DNA from: Alphaproteobacteria bacterium
Lineage (GTDB): Bacteria > Pseudomonadota > Alphaproteobacteria > Rhodobacterales > Rhodobacteraceae
DNA length: 64,000 nt
Assembly: GCA_029289325.1 (NCBI GenBank)
Contig: JARFTV010000024.1
Span: 1-64,000 of the forward strand
Reading direction: 5' to 3'
The position numbers and the translations under genes were made by a program. Positions 24,474 to 33,112 of this stretch are shown here, piece after piece; within the stretch, counting starts at the first letter, position 1; every line of letters starts with the position of its first letter. A model generated the notes under the pieces. The model ran no database searches and was not told where the DNA came from. It worked only from the letters and a program-made list of their open reading frames with translations.

Positions 24474-25207
24474 ATACTTCAACAGGTTCGCTTTCTGGGA
24501 TGCGCCGACTTGTGCGGAAGGTGATGGTCCGACACGCGCTTGTGGCCATGGTCGCGACGGGTCTCTTGATCGGCTTTGCTTCGGTTCATGCGGAATGGAG
24601 CCCGATGCACCGCTGGAACCGCGCGTTCGGTGATGCCTCGCTCGTCTTGATTGCCCTGTCGATGGGTTTAGGGCCGCTGACACGCTTCCTGCGGGTGGCG
24701 GTTCCGCTTCTGCCCTTCCGCCGAGAGATGGGCATTTACGGCTGCCTTCTAGTACTTGTGCATGCATCAATCATCCTCGTCGGCTGGGTCCAATGGGATC
24801 TGATGCGGCTCTTAGGGTTCGAATGGCATCCCGAACTTCTGGCCTATGTCATGTACCAGCATGGCTTCGGTCTCGCCAATGCCATCGGCATCGCTGCGCT
24901 GGTCCTCGCGGCACTGCTGGCGGCAACCTCCAGCGATTTCGCGATGCGCCGTCTTGGCGTCTCGGGATGGAAGTTCCTGCAGATGGGTGTTCTGCCGATG
25001 TGGTGGCTGACCGTGGTCCATGTTGCCTATTTCCTGTTCATGCATTTCCTGAGCTTCCACCGGGCGACACCAGAGCCGAACCCCCTGCAGTACTGGTTCG
25101 TCGGGCTGGTTGTGATCGTCCTTGGGCTCCGCACCGGGGCCTACCTGCGTACGATTCGCGCCAAGGCTGCTCTTGAGCCGCAAAGAGAGCAGGGAAGCCA
25201 TGCGTAG
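24470..25207 (+). CDS. ferric-reductase-like transmembrane protein
   Basis: A 245-residue inner-membrane protein of about six helices. Intramembrane histidines (LVLVHASIILVGW, YMYQHGFG-like spacing, TVVHVAYFLFMHFLSF) fit a two-heme b ferric-reductase or MsrQ-like fold. The GTG start is used and overlaps the previous stop. It may pass electrons from quinol or flavin partners to periplasmic acceptors such as the cytochromes encoded beside it, which is inferred. Confidence 0.75.
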   Translation: MNTSTGSLSGMRRLVRKVMVRHALVAMVATGLLIGFASVHAEWSPMHRWNRAFGDASLVLIALSMGLGPLTRFLRVAVPLLPFRREMGIYGCLLVLVHASIILVGWVQWDLMRLLGFEWHPELLAYVMYQHGFGLANAIGIAALVLAALLAATSSDFAMRRLGVSGWKFLQMGVLPMWWLTVVHVAYFLFMHFLSFHRATPEPNPLQYWFVGLVVIVLGLRTGAYLRTIRAKAALEPQREQGSHA

Positions 25208-27152
25208 ATCGGAACGTGACCTCGTGCAGGCGGCGAAAAAGACAACCCGCCGGGCACTGATCGTTGGTGGTGCGATGACGTCAGTGGTGGGCGTCCTTGG
25301 TGTCCGGATGTGGCAACTGAGCGTCCGTGATGCCGAGCAATACTACCTGCTGGCCGAGGAAAACCGGATCAGCCTGCGGCTGGTGCGACCGGACAGGGGG
25401 CGCATCCTTGATCGGACTGGAAAAATCGTTGCGGACAATGAGCAGGCATATCGCATCACGCTGGTGAAGGAAGAAGCCCGCGATGTCGACGACGTTCTGG
25501 AAAAGCTGCAGGTGCTGCTCGGCCTGGACGCAGAGACTGTCTCCAAGGTCAAGGAGCAGATCGACCGTGTTCGAGCCTTCGTGCCGGTAACGGTGAAAGA
25601 CCGCGTCACGTGGGAAGAATTGTCGATCGTGGCACTGAACTCACCTGTCCTTCCCGGTGTGCAGCCCGAGATGGTCCTGTCGCGCGTCTATCCTTTCGGG
25701 CCGGATTTCGCGCATCAGGTCGGTTATGTCGGGCCAGTCAGCGACAGCGATCTGGAAAACGAAGCGGCTGACAATGAGCCGTTGCTCCGCCTGCCCGATT
25801 TTGAAGTCGGCAAGACAGGAGTTGAACGAAGCCACGAACGCACCTTGCGCGGCTTGCCAGGCACGCGCCGCGTCGAGGTCAACGTGTCCGGCCGCACAAT
25901 GCGCGAACTCGCTCTCGATCCGGCCACCCCGGGCCCGGACATGCAGATCACTCTCGACCACCACTTGCAGAACTTCATGCGCGTCCGGCTGGAAGGCCAA
26001 AGCGCGGCCGCGATCGTGATGGATGTGACGAACGGCGATCTGCTCGGCTGCACGTCCGCCCCCTCGTTTGATCCGAACCTTTTCGTGCGTGGGATTTCCA
26101 GCCGAGACTACAATGCGCTCCGAGACAGCGAGTATCGGCCGCTCGCCGACAAGTCGGTGCAGGGCGCGTATCCACCTGGATCGACGATCAAGATGTCGAA
26201 TGCGCTGGCCGCGCTGGAAACCGGGCTGATGGACCCGGAAGAGACTGTCGCCTGCAATGGCTATGTCGAGATCTCCGGCCGAAGGTTCCACTGCTGGAAG
26301 CGCGGTGGTCATGGCCGAGTGAACATGGTCGGCGCGCTGCGCGAGTCTTGCGACGTCTACTTCTACGAGGTCGCGCAGCGCATCGGCATTGACGGCATCT
26401 TCGCGATGAACGACCGGCTGGGGCTTGGCCAGAAGTACGACCTTCCGCTGTCCGGCATGGCGCACGGCAACAATCCATCGCGTGCTTGGAAGCAGGAACG
26501 GTACGGGCAGGACTGGCTGATCGGGGACACCATCAATGCCTCGATTGGGCAAGGCTTCACGCTCGCCTCGCCGATCCAGCTTGCCACCATGACGGCGCGA
26601 CTGGCTTCGGGGACCGCCGTGTTGCCCCGACTGGTGCGACCGCGTACCGGGCAGGACCAGGATACGGCTGCTCCGGCCCCGCTCGGTCTGTCGGCCGATG
26701 CACTGGCCATTGTGCGACAGGGCATGTTCGAGGTCTCGAACCACGAGCGCGGGACGGCCTATTCCTCGCGGATCGCCGATCCGACATTGGCGATGGCCGG
26801 CAAGACGGGAACGAGCCAGGTCTTCTCGATCACCGCTGCCGAGCGGGCGGCAGGCGTCCGCTCGCAGGACGAGCTGCCGTGGAACCGGCGCGATCACGCG
26901 CTGTTCGTGGCCTTTGCACCCTTTGACGCGCCCCGCTTTGCTGTCACGATCGTGGTGGAACACGGCGGTGGCGGGTCAACGGCAGCGGCGCCAATTGCGC
27001 GCGACATCATGCTGTTTGCACAGCATGGCGGCCTGCCGCCTGAGGACGCCTATCCGGCATCGCAGAGGGCGCGCATACGGGAGGACCTCGCCCTGCTGTC
27101 CGAACGCATCCTGCCGCCGGACGGCATCACCGCCACGGTGAGCCGGACATGA
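25200..27152 (+). CDS. mrdA: penicillin-binding protein 2 (peptidoglycan D,D-transpeptidase)
   Basis: A 650-residue class B PBP. One N-terminal membrane anchor lies at about residues 18-35. The PBP dimerisation region starts near RLVRPDRGRILDRTGKIVA, and the transpeptidase domain carries the SxxK motif in YPPGSTIKM, the SCD triad (LRESCDVYFYEVAQRIG) and KTGTS. The overall pattern matches PBP2/MrdA, the elongation enzyme. The ATG at 25200 overlaps the ferric-reductase-like stop by eight bases. A 3' fragment of a second PBP2 is at 43307. A plasmid copy of a housekeeping PBP is unusual. Confidence 0.9.
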   Translation: MRRSERDLVQAAKKTTRRALIVGGAMTSVVGVLGVRMWQLSVRDAEQYYLLAEENRISLRLVRPDRGRILDRTGKIVADNEQAYRITLVKEEARDVDDVLEKLQVLLGLDAETVSKVKEQIDRVRAFVPVTVKDRVTWEELSIVALNSPVLPGVQPEMVLSRVYPFGPDFAHQVGYVGPVSDSDLENEAADNEPLLRLPDFEVGKTGVERSHERTLRGLPGTRRVEVNVSGRTMRELALDPATPGPDMQITLDHHLQNFMRVRLEGQSAAAIVMDVTNGDLLGCTSAPSFDPNLFVRGISSRDYNALRDSEYRPLADKSVQGAYPPGSTIKMSNALAALETGLMDPEETVACNGYVEISGRRFHCWKRGGHGRVNMVGALRESCDVYFYEVAQRIGIDGIFAMNDRLGLGQKYDLPLSGMAHGNNPSRAWKQERYGQDWLIGDTINASIGQGFTLASPIQLATMTARLASGTAVLPRLVRPRTGQDQDTAAPAPLGLSADALAIVRQGMFEVSNHERGTAYSSRIADPTLAMAGKTGTSQVFSITAAERAAGVRSQDELPWNRRDHALFVAFAPFDAPRFAVTIVVEHGGGGSTAAAPIARDIMLFAQHGGLPPEDAYPASQRARIREDLALLSERILPPDGITATVSRT

Positions 27153-27625
27153 TGCACCGTCTCAGAAGGGTGTCCTGCCGAAGCTTTCTTGGGGTCGCCA
27201 TGACCGCAGTCGCCCTAGTTCTTCCGCCGGTTCCCGCGCGAGCGTTCTTCCATGATGCGCCCGACATCGAAGACGGGCGAGTCATTTACGCGGCCAAGTG
27301 CGCGTCCTGTCACGGTGCCAACCTGGAAGGGCAGCCGGACTGGCAGTCGGCGAGGGAGGACGGCACCTATCCCGCGCCGCCCCACGACGAGACGGGCCAC
27401 ACCTGGCACCATGGGGACGCGATGCTGCGGGACTACATCCGTCGCGGCGGGCAGGCGGTGCTGGACGATATGGGGGTCGACTTCACCTCCGGCATGCCCG
27501 GGTTTGGCGGTGAGCTGACCGAGGACGACATCGAGGCCGTCCTCGCTTATATCCGGTCGACCTGGCCCGACCGCATTCGTGCCGCACAGGCTGAACGCAG
27601 CCAGATGGAAGCAGGTTCGCCTTGA
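27149..27625 (+). CDS. monoheme c-type cytochrome
   Basis: A 158-residue exported cytochrome, signal MMHRLRRVSCRSFLGVAMTA up to ARA. One heme site, CASCH in IYAAKCASCHGANLEG, and a C-terminal Met ligand candidate in TSGMPGFGGELTED. It looks like a class I cytochrome c. ATGA overlap with the PBP2 stop. It would shuttle electrons in the periplasm. Confidence 0.88.
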   Translation: MMHRLRRVSCRSFLGVAMTAVALVLPPVPARAFFHDAPDIEDGRVIYAAKCASCHGANLEGQPDWQSAREDGTYPAPPHDETGHTWHHGDAMLRDYIRRGGQAVLDDMGVDFTSGMPGFGGELTEDDIEAVLAYIRSTWPDRIRAAQAERSQMEAGSP

Positions 27626-27735
27626 AGCCGCAAGTAAGGCCATCGACCTCCCAATTCCCGCTTGCCTCTCCAGGGACTAGAGGGTGCAGACCGCCTGAAA
27701 CTCAAAATCTTCATCCGTCACACAAGGCTCTTCCC

Positions 27736-28461
27736 ATGCGCGTCACGTCAATCCTGTTTGCTATCACGCTCGTTTTCGCTCCCGGCCTCCCCCTGGCGCA
27801 GGAGATTACGGAAGATCGGATCAAGGAACTGGTCGCCGAAACCTTGCGCGAGAACCCGGAGCTTGTGCTCGAGGCTCTCCAGACGCTGGAGGCGCGCCAG
27901 GCAGAGGCCCAAGCTGCCGCCGTTGCCGCGACCCTGGCCGACGAGCGCGCCCTGCTGGAGCGCGCCCCCAACGCTCCGGTCCTCGGCAACCCGGAAGGCG
28001 ACGTGACGGTGGTGGAGTTCTTCGATTACAACTGTCCCTATTGCAAACGCGCGATGCCTGAAATCGACGCCCTGCTGGCCGAGGACGGAAACATCCGTCT
28101 TGTTCTGAGAGAATGGCCAATCCTCAGCGAAGGATCAGCGATCGCGGCGCGGGCCGCTTTGGCTGCACGGAAGCAGAACAAGTATGCTGAACTGCACAAT
28201 GCACTGATGGGTGCGCGGGCGAAGTTGGACGAGCAGTCGGTGCTGCGGATCGCGGGCGAGGTCGGACTCGATGTCGAGCAGCTCAAGGTCGACATGCAAT
28301 CGCCCGAAGTCGAGGAACATATCGCCACGTCGCTACGTCTGGCCGAGGCTCTCGGCTTCAACGGCACACCGTCATTCGTGGTGGGTGATCAACTGATTCC
28401 GGGCTTTGTTGAGAAGGCTCAGCTTGCCGAGGTGGTAGCCGCCGCGCGGGCCGCCGAATGA
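27736..28461 (+). CDS. DsbA-like thiol oxidoreductase (Com1/DsbA family)
   Basis: A 241-residue exported protein, signal MRVTSILFAITLVFAPGL. A coiled N-terminal part (ETLRENPELVLEALQTLE) precedes the thioredoxin fold with VVEFFDYNCPYCKRAMPEI, active site CPYC, and the cis-Pro loop NGTPSFVVGDQLIPG. The N-terminal extension is the layout of Com1-like DsbA proteins and of ScsC. I chose 27736 because the frame upstream to 27622 is not coding-like. ScsC-type proteins act in copper tolerance, which fits here. Confidence 0.85.
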   Translation: MRVTSILFAITLVFAPGLPLAQEITEDRIKELVAETLRENPELVLEALQTLEARQAEAQAAAVAATLADERALLERAPNAPVLGNPEGDVTVVEFFDYNCPYCKRAMPEIDALLAEDGNIRLVLREWPILSEGSAIAARAALAARKQNKYAELHNALMGARAKLDEQSVLRIAGEVGLDVEQLKVDMQSPEVEEHIATSLRLAEALGFNGTPSFVVGDQLIPGFVEKAQLAEVVAAARAAE

Positions 28462-29114
28462 GTATCCGTCTTACGCGTCTTTTCGGTTTCCGACTTCAGC
28501 GGCCTTTCACGATCACCGAGACGGTCTTGGGCCGGATCAGGCATTCCCTCGTGGCAGCCACTTTGTGGATCGCCTTGACAGGGATTGCTTCGGCGCATTC
28601 ATTCACCGTCGGCCTTCTGGTCGTCGGCGAGGACGTTGACGCAAGTCTGGCAGAAGCGGTGCGCGGTTTCCTCCTAGCGGCCGACGAACGGGACGGGCAC
28701 GCCAACGAAACATCGGACGGACATCTCGGTGGGGTTGATGTGCAACTGCTGCCGCTGCCACGAGATGCGGCGGGGCTGGTCGAAGGACTGTTCGGTACGC
28801 CCGACGAGCCGACCGATGTCGTCATTGTCATTGGCGCCGAACCCGCGGCCAGCGACGCCGCGCGCGCGTATGCCTCGGCAAGCACGGTCTTGCGGCAGTT
28901 CGTACTGCCGGATGGGTGGGACAGCGCAGACGGAACCGACGGTTTTGTGTCGCGTTACCGGCTCGCCTATGGCGCAGCGCCCGGCGTAATGGCGGGGACG
29001 GCCTATCATTCTGCTCGCAGGCTCGACGCCGCAGTCAGACCATTGGACGGTGTGGTACCCAAGGAAGCACTGCTAAACGCCTGGAGGTCAACCGAATCCG
29101 GTCTGTCCTGGTGA
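28458..29114 (+). CDS. periplasmic-binding-protein-like hypothetical protein
   Basis: A 218-residue protein with an N-terminal signal or anchor (residues about 28-46, LVAATLWIALTGIASA). After cleavage it begins HSFTVGLLVVGEDVD. The alternating pattern (VVIVIGAEPAASDAARAYA, AYGAAPGVMAGTAYHSARRLDAAV) resembles a substrate-binding fold of ABC branched-chain type, cut short. It overlaps the DsbA-like gene by ATGA and is the last gene of the run. No ABC permease is nearby. Confidence 0.6.
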   Translation: MSIRLTRLFGFRLQRPFTITETVLGRIRHSLVAATLWIALTGIASAHSFTVGLLVVGEDVDASLAEAVRGFLLAADERDGHANETSDGHLGGVDVQLLPLPRDAAGLVEGLFGTPDEPTDVVIVIGAEPAASDAARAYASASTVLRQFVLPDGWDSADGTDGFVSRYRLAYGAAPGVMAGTAYHSARRLDAAVRPLDGVVPKEALLNAWRSTESGLSW

Positions 29115-29119
29115 CCCGG

Positions 29120-29148
29120 GAACCAATGGCGCAAGGCGTCATTGGTTC
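29120..29148. terminator. bidirectional hairpin between convergent genes
   Basis: GAACCAATG and CATTGGTTC pair perfectly and extend three pairs inward (one wobble) around a five-base loop. It lies between the ends of the plus-strand run and the minus-strand DUF411 gene and would stop transcription from either side. T-runs are weak. Confidence 0.6.
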
Positions 29149-29176
29149 TGGGCAGTCCTTGCACGACTGAACGGGA

Positions 29177-29644
29177 TCAGGCTGCAGGGTAGCTCGTGAA
29201 GACGCTACTGCTGCCGTCCAACCCGACAAGGATGACGTCATAGGCTTCGCGCTCGGTCTCGGGTCCCATGCCGGGTGACCCGTAGGGCATGCCAGGCACG
29301 GAGAGACCGACGGCGACGGGTCGTTCAGCCAAAAGACGGCGGATGTCGGCGGCGGGAACGTGCCCCTCGACAGTATAGTCGCCGATGGTGGCGGTGTGGC
29401 AGGACGCGAGGTCTTCCGGAATGCCACGCTCGCGCTTGAACGCCGCAAGCTCTTCGATGCTGCGTTCCTCGAAGGATACCCGAAAGCCGCTGTCGCGCAG
29501 ATGTCCGATCCACCCGTTGCAGCAGGGGCAGCCGGGGTCCTTGACGACGTGGATGGCTTCGTCGCCCTCGGCAAGTGCTGGGGTAGCCGCAATGGCGGCC
29601 AGCCAAGGAACGGCGGCGAGAACCTTGCGCCGGGACAGTGTCAT
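29177..29644 (-). CDS. DUF411 copper-binding protein (first copy)
   Basis: A 155-residue exported protein, signal MTLSRRKVLAAVPWLAAI to ALA. The DUF411 signature is plain: HVVKDPGCPCCNGWIGHLRD with CPCC, then ASCHTATIGDYTVEGHVPAADIRRLL and GLSVPGMPYGSPGM. Proteins of this group bind copper in the periplasm (CopG-like). The start at 29644 fits the signal better than 29680. A paralogue is at 46013. Confidence 0.88.
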   Translation of the reverse strand: MTLSRRKVLAAVPWLAAIAATPALAEGDEAIHVVKDPGCPCCNGWIGHLRDSGFRVSFEERSIEELAAFKRERGIPEDLASCHTATIGDYTVEGHVPAADIRRLLAERPVAVGLSVPGMPYGSPGMGPETEREAYDVILVGLDGSSSVFTSYPAA

Positions 29645-29742
29645 GATGTCGGCCTTTCGTTGGAACTTTACGGGAAACATAGCTGCAAGTGCGGGGATCG
29701 GCGAGCAAAGTCTGATGAACCCGGCGACTGATCACCGAAATG

Positions 29743-30354
29743 CTACTCCAGCCGCGGGTCCCCGGCTTGAACCAGCAGAACCCCGTGGTTCTCGTCGGCG
29801 TCGTCGTCGGTGATCGTCCGTGCGGAGACGCCCGGCAACTCGGCAAACCCCTCCATCATCCGTTTCGGAAACCAGGTCATCGGCAGGCTTTCAAATCCGG
29901 GCACCCCTTCCAGCACCCGCGACAGCGCGATGGTGCAGTTTGCTTTCGGCACCGCGCCATAGGCCATTGCCCGCTGCATGATCAGTGCCGCAACCTCGGG
30001 CGATACCTCGATAGTCTGTTCAACCACGTCGTAGGTCTCGCGGGCATGGTAGTCGATGTAGAAATCCACCATCTTCGGGGTGACCCCGAAGTGCACGTCG
30101 TTGCGCTCGGGCAGCCGGGGATGCCGCCAGGTGCCAGCCGGATCGAACAGCACGCGCTGCGATCCGTTGATGAGCAGGCCCGCATGCGCTCCCGCTCCGC
30201 TGCGTGTCGAGAGGACCGTGAAGAGCGTGACCGAGGTCGGGCCGGGATGCTCGTAGCGGGCGGCGGCCACGGCCTCCTCGGGTGCCCAGATCGGTTCGGC
30301 ACCGCAGGATGCCAGGCCAAGGATTGCCGCCATGGCGAACAGAAGTTTCCACAT
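29743..30354 (-). CDS. putative lipoprotein (203 aa)
   Basis: A 203-residue protein whose N-terminus MWKLLFAMAAILGLASCGAEP has a lipobox (LASC) with Cys17, so it is probably lipid-modified. The mature part has GAGAHAGLLINGSQRVLFDPAGTW and IDYHARETYDVVEQTIEV, reminiscent of a papain/NlpC-like or DUF4105-type fold with His and Cys (KANCTIALSRVL). The Cys and His could be catalytic, but this is speculative. It is transcribed toward the DUF411 gene. Confidence 0.6.
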   Translation of the reverse strand: MWKLLFAMAAILGLASCGAEPIWAPEEAVAAARYEHPGPTSVTLFTVLSTRSGAGAHAGLLINGSQRVLFDPAGTWRHPRLPERNDVHFGVTPKMVDFYIDYHARETYDVVEQTIEVSPEVAALIMQRAMAYGAVPKANCTIALSRVLEGVPGFESLPMTWFPKRMMEGFAELPGVSARTITDDDADENHGVLLVQAGDPRLE

Positions 30355-30541
30355 CGATTCACTGTCCCGCGTTTTGCGCAGGTTCTGCGCAATCGCGACG
30401 GATTCCAGTAAACTCTGCGATAGTGGGGCAGGGAATTCGGAAACTCGGCATTGATGCCGCAGCTTTAGAGATCAGAGTGCCCCTCAGGGACACCAAACTG
30501 TCAGGTGACGGAAGCAGGCTATCCTGATAATTGTCCCAAGC

Positions 30542-30895
30542 ATGGCGTTCCTCACATTTCGCATGCATGTCCTGATCCTCGCCGCCTACGTCTTTGCGGC
30601 GATCATTCCCGTATTGGCTCTCGGCGAACGGCAGCAAGCTCAGGCTGACCATGCACAGATGATGGCGATGGCCGGCCATCTGGCGCACATGCCCGCGACT
30701 GACGGCCCGATGGACCTGACACAGCAGCTGATCTGCCAACAGCACTGCCTTTTCGCAGCGGCGACCTTTCCTGCGCCGGACCGGGTTGCGGAAACTGTCG
30801 CGCGGTCCTCCGATGTGGAGGCTAGTGTCGACATCCTTGCCGCCTCGCTGGCCATTCCGCCCCCAGGTCCGCCTCCGAAGATCGCCGTGATCTGA
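30542..30895 (+). CDS. small exported hypothetical protein (117 aa)
   Basis: A 117-residue protein with a hydrophobic stretch at about residues 8-26 (MHVLILAAYVFAAIIPVLAL) and a His/Met-containing mature part (HAQMMAMAGHLAHMPATDGPMD), then CQQHCLFAAATFPAP. The Met/His spacing suggests a metal site. It precedes the multicopper oxidase by 66 bases and probably shares its transcript. No family known to me. Confidence 0.55.
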   Translation: MAFLTFRMHVLILAAYVFAAIIPVLALGERQQAQADHAQMMAMAGHLAHMPATDGPMDLTQQLICQQHCLFAAATFPAPDRVAETVARSSDVEASVDILAASLAIPPPGPPPKIAVI

Positions 30896-30961
30896 GCCTG
30901 CGGCTGCGGCATTCGCCGGGGACCGCTTGTCCAATTCACGACGCGATACAGGAGAATTCGC

Positions 30962-32437
30962 ATGTCGCCCTTTTCTCGCCGCGGCTTTCTGGCCGCTTCT
31001 GCGGCCACGGCCGCTTCACTGATGCTTCCCGCACGGGTCCGGGCCCAGTCCGGCCGAATGTCGCTGACCGCCGCCACCCGCACCATTGACGTGCGGGGCA
31101 AAGCCGCAACCGTCTGGGGGCTTCTGGACGGCGCTGGCCGGTCCGGCCTTGTCCTCGATCCGGACCAGGCGTTCGCGGTCGATTTGACAAACGCGCTGGC
31201 CGAGCCAACGATTATTCACTGGCATGGTCAGATCCCCGACAACGCGCAGGATGGAGTGCCCGACCTGCCGATGCCGATGCTGCAACCCGGTGAATCCCGC
31301 GCCTACGATTTCGCGGCACGGCCCGGAACACACTGGATGCACGCCCATATCCCCGAGCATGAAATGATGCTGCTGGCCGCGCCTCTGGTGGTGCGGCGAG
31401 CCGAGGATGTGGCGGCAGACCGGAAGGAAGTGACGCTGTTCCTGCACGACTTTTCCTTCAAGCCACCTGCCGAGGTGCTGGCCGAGATCACCGGCGGCGC
31501 TTCGATGGCCGGGATGGATCATGGCCAGATGGGGCAGGGCGGCATGGACCATTCCGGAATGGACATGGGTGGCATGGGTCAGGGGGACATGATGGCGATG
31601 CCGGGGATGGATGGCATGGCGATGGACCTGAACGACTACAACTTCGACGCCTATCTCGCCAATGATCGCACGCTGGACGACCCCGAAGTGGTTCCGATCG
31701 ACAAGGGCGGCCGCGTTCTCGTCCGCGTCATCAACGCTGCGGCCGCCACCGTGTTTTGGATCGACACTGGCGCGCTGCCGGGACGGCTGGTCGCGGTGGA
31801 CGGCGAGCCGGTGCGGCCTTTGCCCGGCAGCCGCTTTGGCGTCGCAATGGGCCAGCGGCTGGATATCGAACTGGATGTGCCGGGCGAGGGCGGGGCCTTC
31901 CCGATCCTTGCCCTGCGCGAAGGTGCCAAGGAAAGGACGGGTGTCATCCTTGCCACGCCGGGCGCGGCGGTGACCAGGATCGCCGAGATGTCGGAGGCCG
32001 ACCATCCGGCCTTCAGCGGTGATCTGGCGCAGGAGGGTGCTCTGCGCGCCGTCACCCCGCTGCCCGAACGCGCGCCAGCCTCGCAGCCGATGCTGATGCT
32101 GGGCGGCACCATGATGCCCTATGTCTGGACGATCAACGGCCAGACTTGGGGGTCCCATGTGCCGGTGACTGCGAAATCCGGCGACCGAGTCGAGATCATG
32201 TTCCACAACATGTCGATGATGGCGCATCCGATGCACCTGCACGGCCACGCCTTCCAGGTAGTGGGTGTCGGCATGGACCGGATCGCAGGCGCGGTCCGCG
32301 ACACCGTGCATGTGCCGCCGATGGGCATGGTGACGGTCGCGGTGGACGCGGGCGAGGCGGCGCGGTGGATGCTGCATTGCCACCACATGCCGCACCTTTC
32401 GACCGGCATGATGACCGAGTTCGCGGTGTCGGCCTGA
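30962..32437 (+). CDS. multicopper oxidase, copper-resistance type
   Basis: A 491-residue exported oxidase. It begins with a Tat signal (SPFSRRGFLAASAATAAS). Copper-ligand motifs are in order: HWHGQ, HWMHAH, HPMHLHGH and HCHHMPH with the T1 region LSTGMMTEF. A Met/His-rich insert lies at about residues 182-220 (MAGMDHGQMGQ, MDHSGMDMGG, MAMPGMDGM). The family (CopA of Pseudomonas, CueO, CumA) oxidises Cu(I) to Cu(II) in the periplasm. A hairpin follows its stop. Confidence 0.93.
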   Translation: MSPFSRRGFLAASAATAASLMLPARVRAQSGRMSLTAATRTIDVRGKAATVWGLLDGAGRSGLVLDPDQAFAVDLTNALAEPTIIHWHGQIPDNAQDGVPDLPMPMLQPGESRAYDFAARPGTHWMHAHIPEHEMMLLAAPLVVRRAEDVAADRKEVTLFLHDFSFKPPAEVLAEITGGASMAGMDHGQMGQGGMDHSGMDMGGMGQGDMMAMPGMDGMAMDLNDYNFDAYLANDRTLDDPEVVPIDKGGRVLVRVINAAAATVFWIDTGALPGRLVAVDGEPVRPLPGSRFGVAMGQRLDIELDVPGEGGAFPILALREGAKERTGVILATPGAAVTRIAEMSEADHPAFSGDLAQEGALRAVTPLPERAPASQPMLMLGGTMMPYVWTINGQTWGSHVPVTAKSGDRVEIMFHNMSMMAHPMHLHGHAFQVVGVGMDRIAGAVRDTVHVPPMGMVTVAVDAGEAARWMLHCHHMPHLSTGMMTEFAVSA

Positions 32438-32444
32438 CGCACGG

Positions 32445-32473
32445 CCGGACCCGCAGCCTGCCTGCGGGTCCGG
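32445..32473 (+). terminator. hairpin after the multicopper oxidase
   Basis: A 12-base stem centred on CGGACCCGCAG and CTGCGGGTCCG with a five-base loop, followed by GGCCCTTTCCC. It lies just past the oxidase stop and before the TlpA-like gene; a short T-run makes partial termination possible. Confidence 0.6.
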
Positions 32474-32498
32474 GCCCTTTCCCGGAGAGAGCGGACCC

Positions 32499-33026
32499 AT
32501 GCCAACACTCATCGGACGCCGTGCCGTCCTTGGTGCCCTCGCCGCGCCCTTCCTTGCAGGGTCCGCCGAGGCGCGCCCGCCCTTCCGGCTGCGCGAAGAC
32601 CCGCAACCGCTGCTGTCCCCGCCGATCCTCGACGAAGCAGGCACAACGCGGAAACTCGACGATTTCGCCGGCCGGGTGATCCTCTTGAACATCTGGGCGA
32701 CCTGGTGCCCGCCCTGCAGGGAAGAAATGCCGGCTCTCGAGCAGCTTCAAGGGCGTTTGGGTGGTGCCAACTTCATGGTCTTGCCACTTTGCATCGACGA
32801 CGCTGGAATCGACCGCTGTCGCCGTTTCTACGACGATATCGGTATCGCTGGCCTCCCACTCTTTTGGGCTGAATCGCTGAGGGTGCAACTTGCTTTTGCC
32901 TTCATGGGCTTACCCACAACGTTGCTGATCGACCGAGACGGAAGGGAGATCGGTCGACTTCAGGGGCCGTTCGACTGGAATGGCGACGCTGCGGTCGGCC
33001 AGATCGTTGACGTCCTTCGCGAGTAG
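32499..33026 (+). CDS. TlpA/ResA-like thioredoxin-fold protein
   Basis: A 175-residue exported protein, signal PTLIGRRAVLGALAAPFLAG. The thioredoxin active site is in LLNIWATWCPPCREEMPALEQL with WCPPC, and the cis-Pro loop is FMGLPTTLLIDRDG. TlpA/ResA proteins are periplasmic thiol reductants that serve cytochrome c maturation or copper-site assembly. It follows the oxidase and precedes the two-component system. Confidence 0.85.
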   Translation: MPTLIGRRAVLGALAAPFLAGSAEARPPFRLREDPQPLLSPPILDEAGTTRKLDDFAGRVILLNIWATWCPPCREEMPALEQLQGRLGGANFMVLPLCIDDAGIDRCRRFYDDIGIAGLPLFWAESLRVQLAFAFMGLPTTLLIDRDGREIGRLQGPFDWNGDAAVGQIVDVLRE

Positions 33027-33112
33027 CCTGCGGCTGCAACAATTCGATACAATCGAGCAACAGTGTCGTAGCGTGCGGCAGTCACTCAGGAAGGGGAGCG
33101 AGACCGAAGGAT

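Noticed and set aside
25641-26963. 440-codon minus-strand frame opposite PBP2
   Set aside because: A shadow of the PBP2 gene, with no start context and no recognisable domain.
30355-30541. CueR box before the small protein and multicopper oxidase
   Set aside because: I looked for TTGACC with a 19-base spacer or a CCTTCC-N6-GGAAGG dyad and found none.
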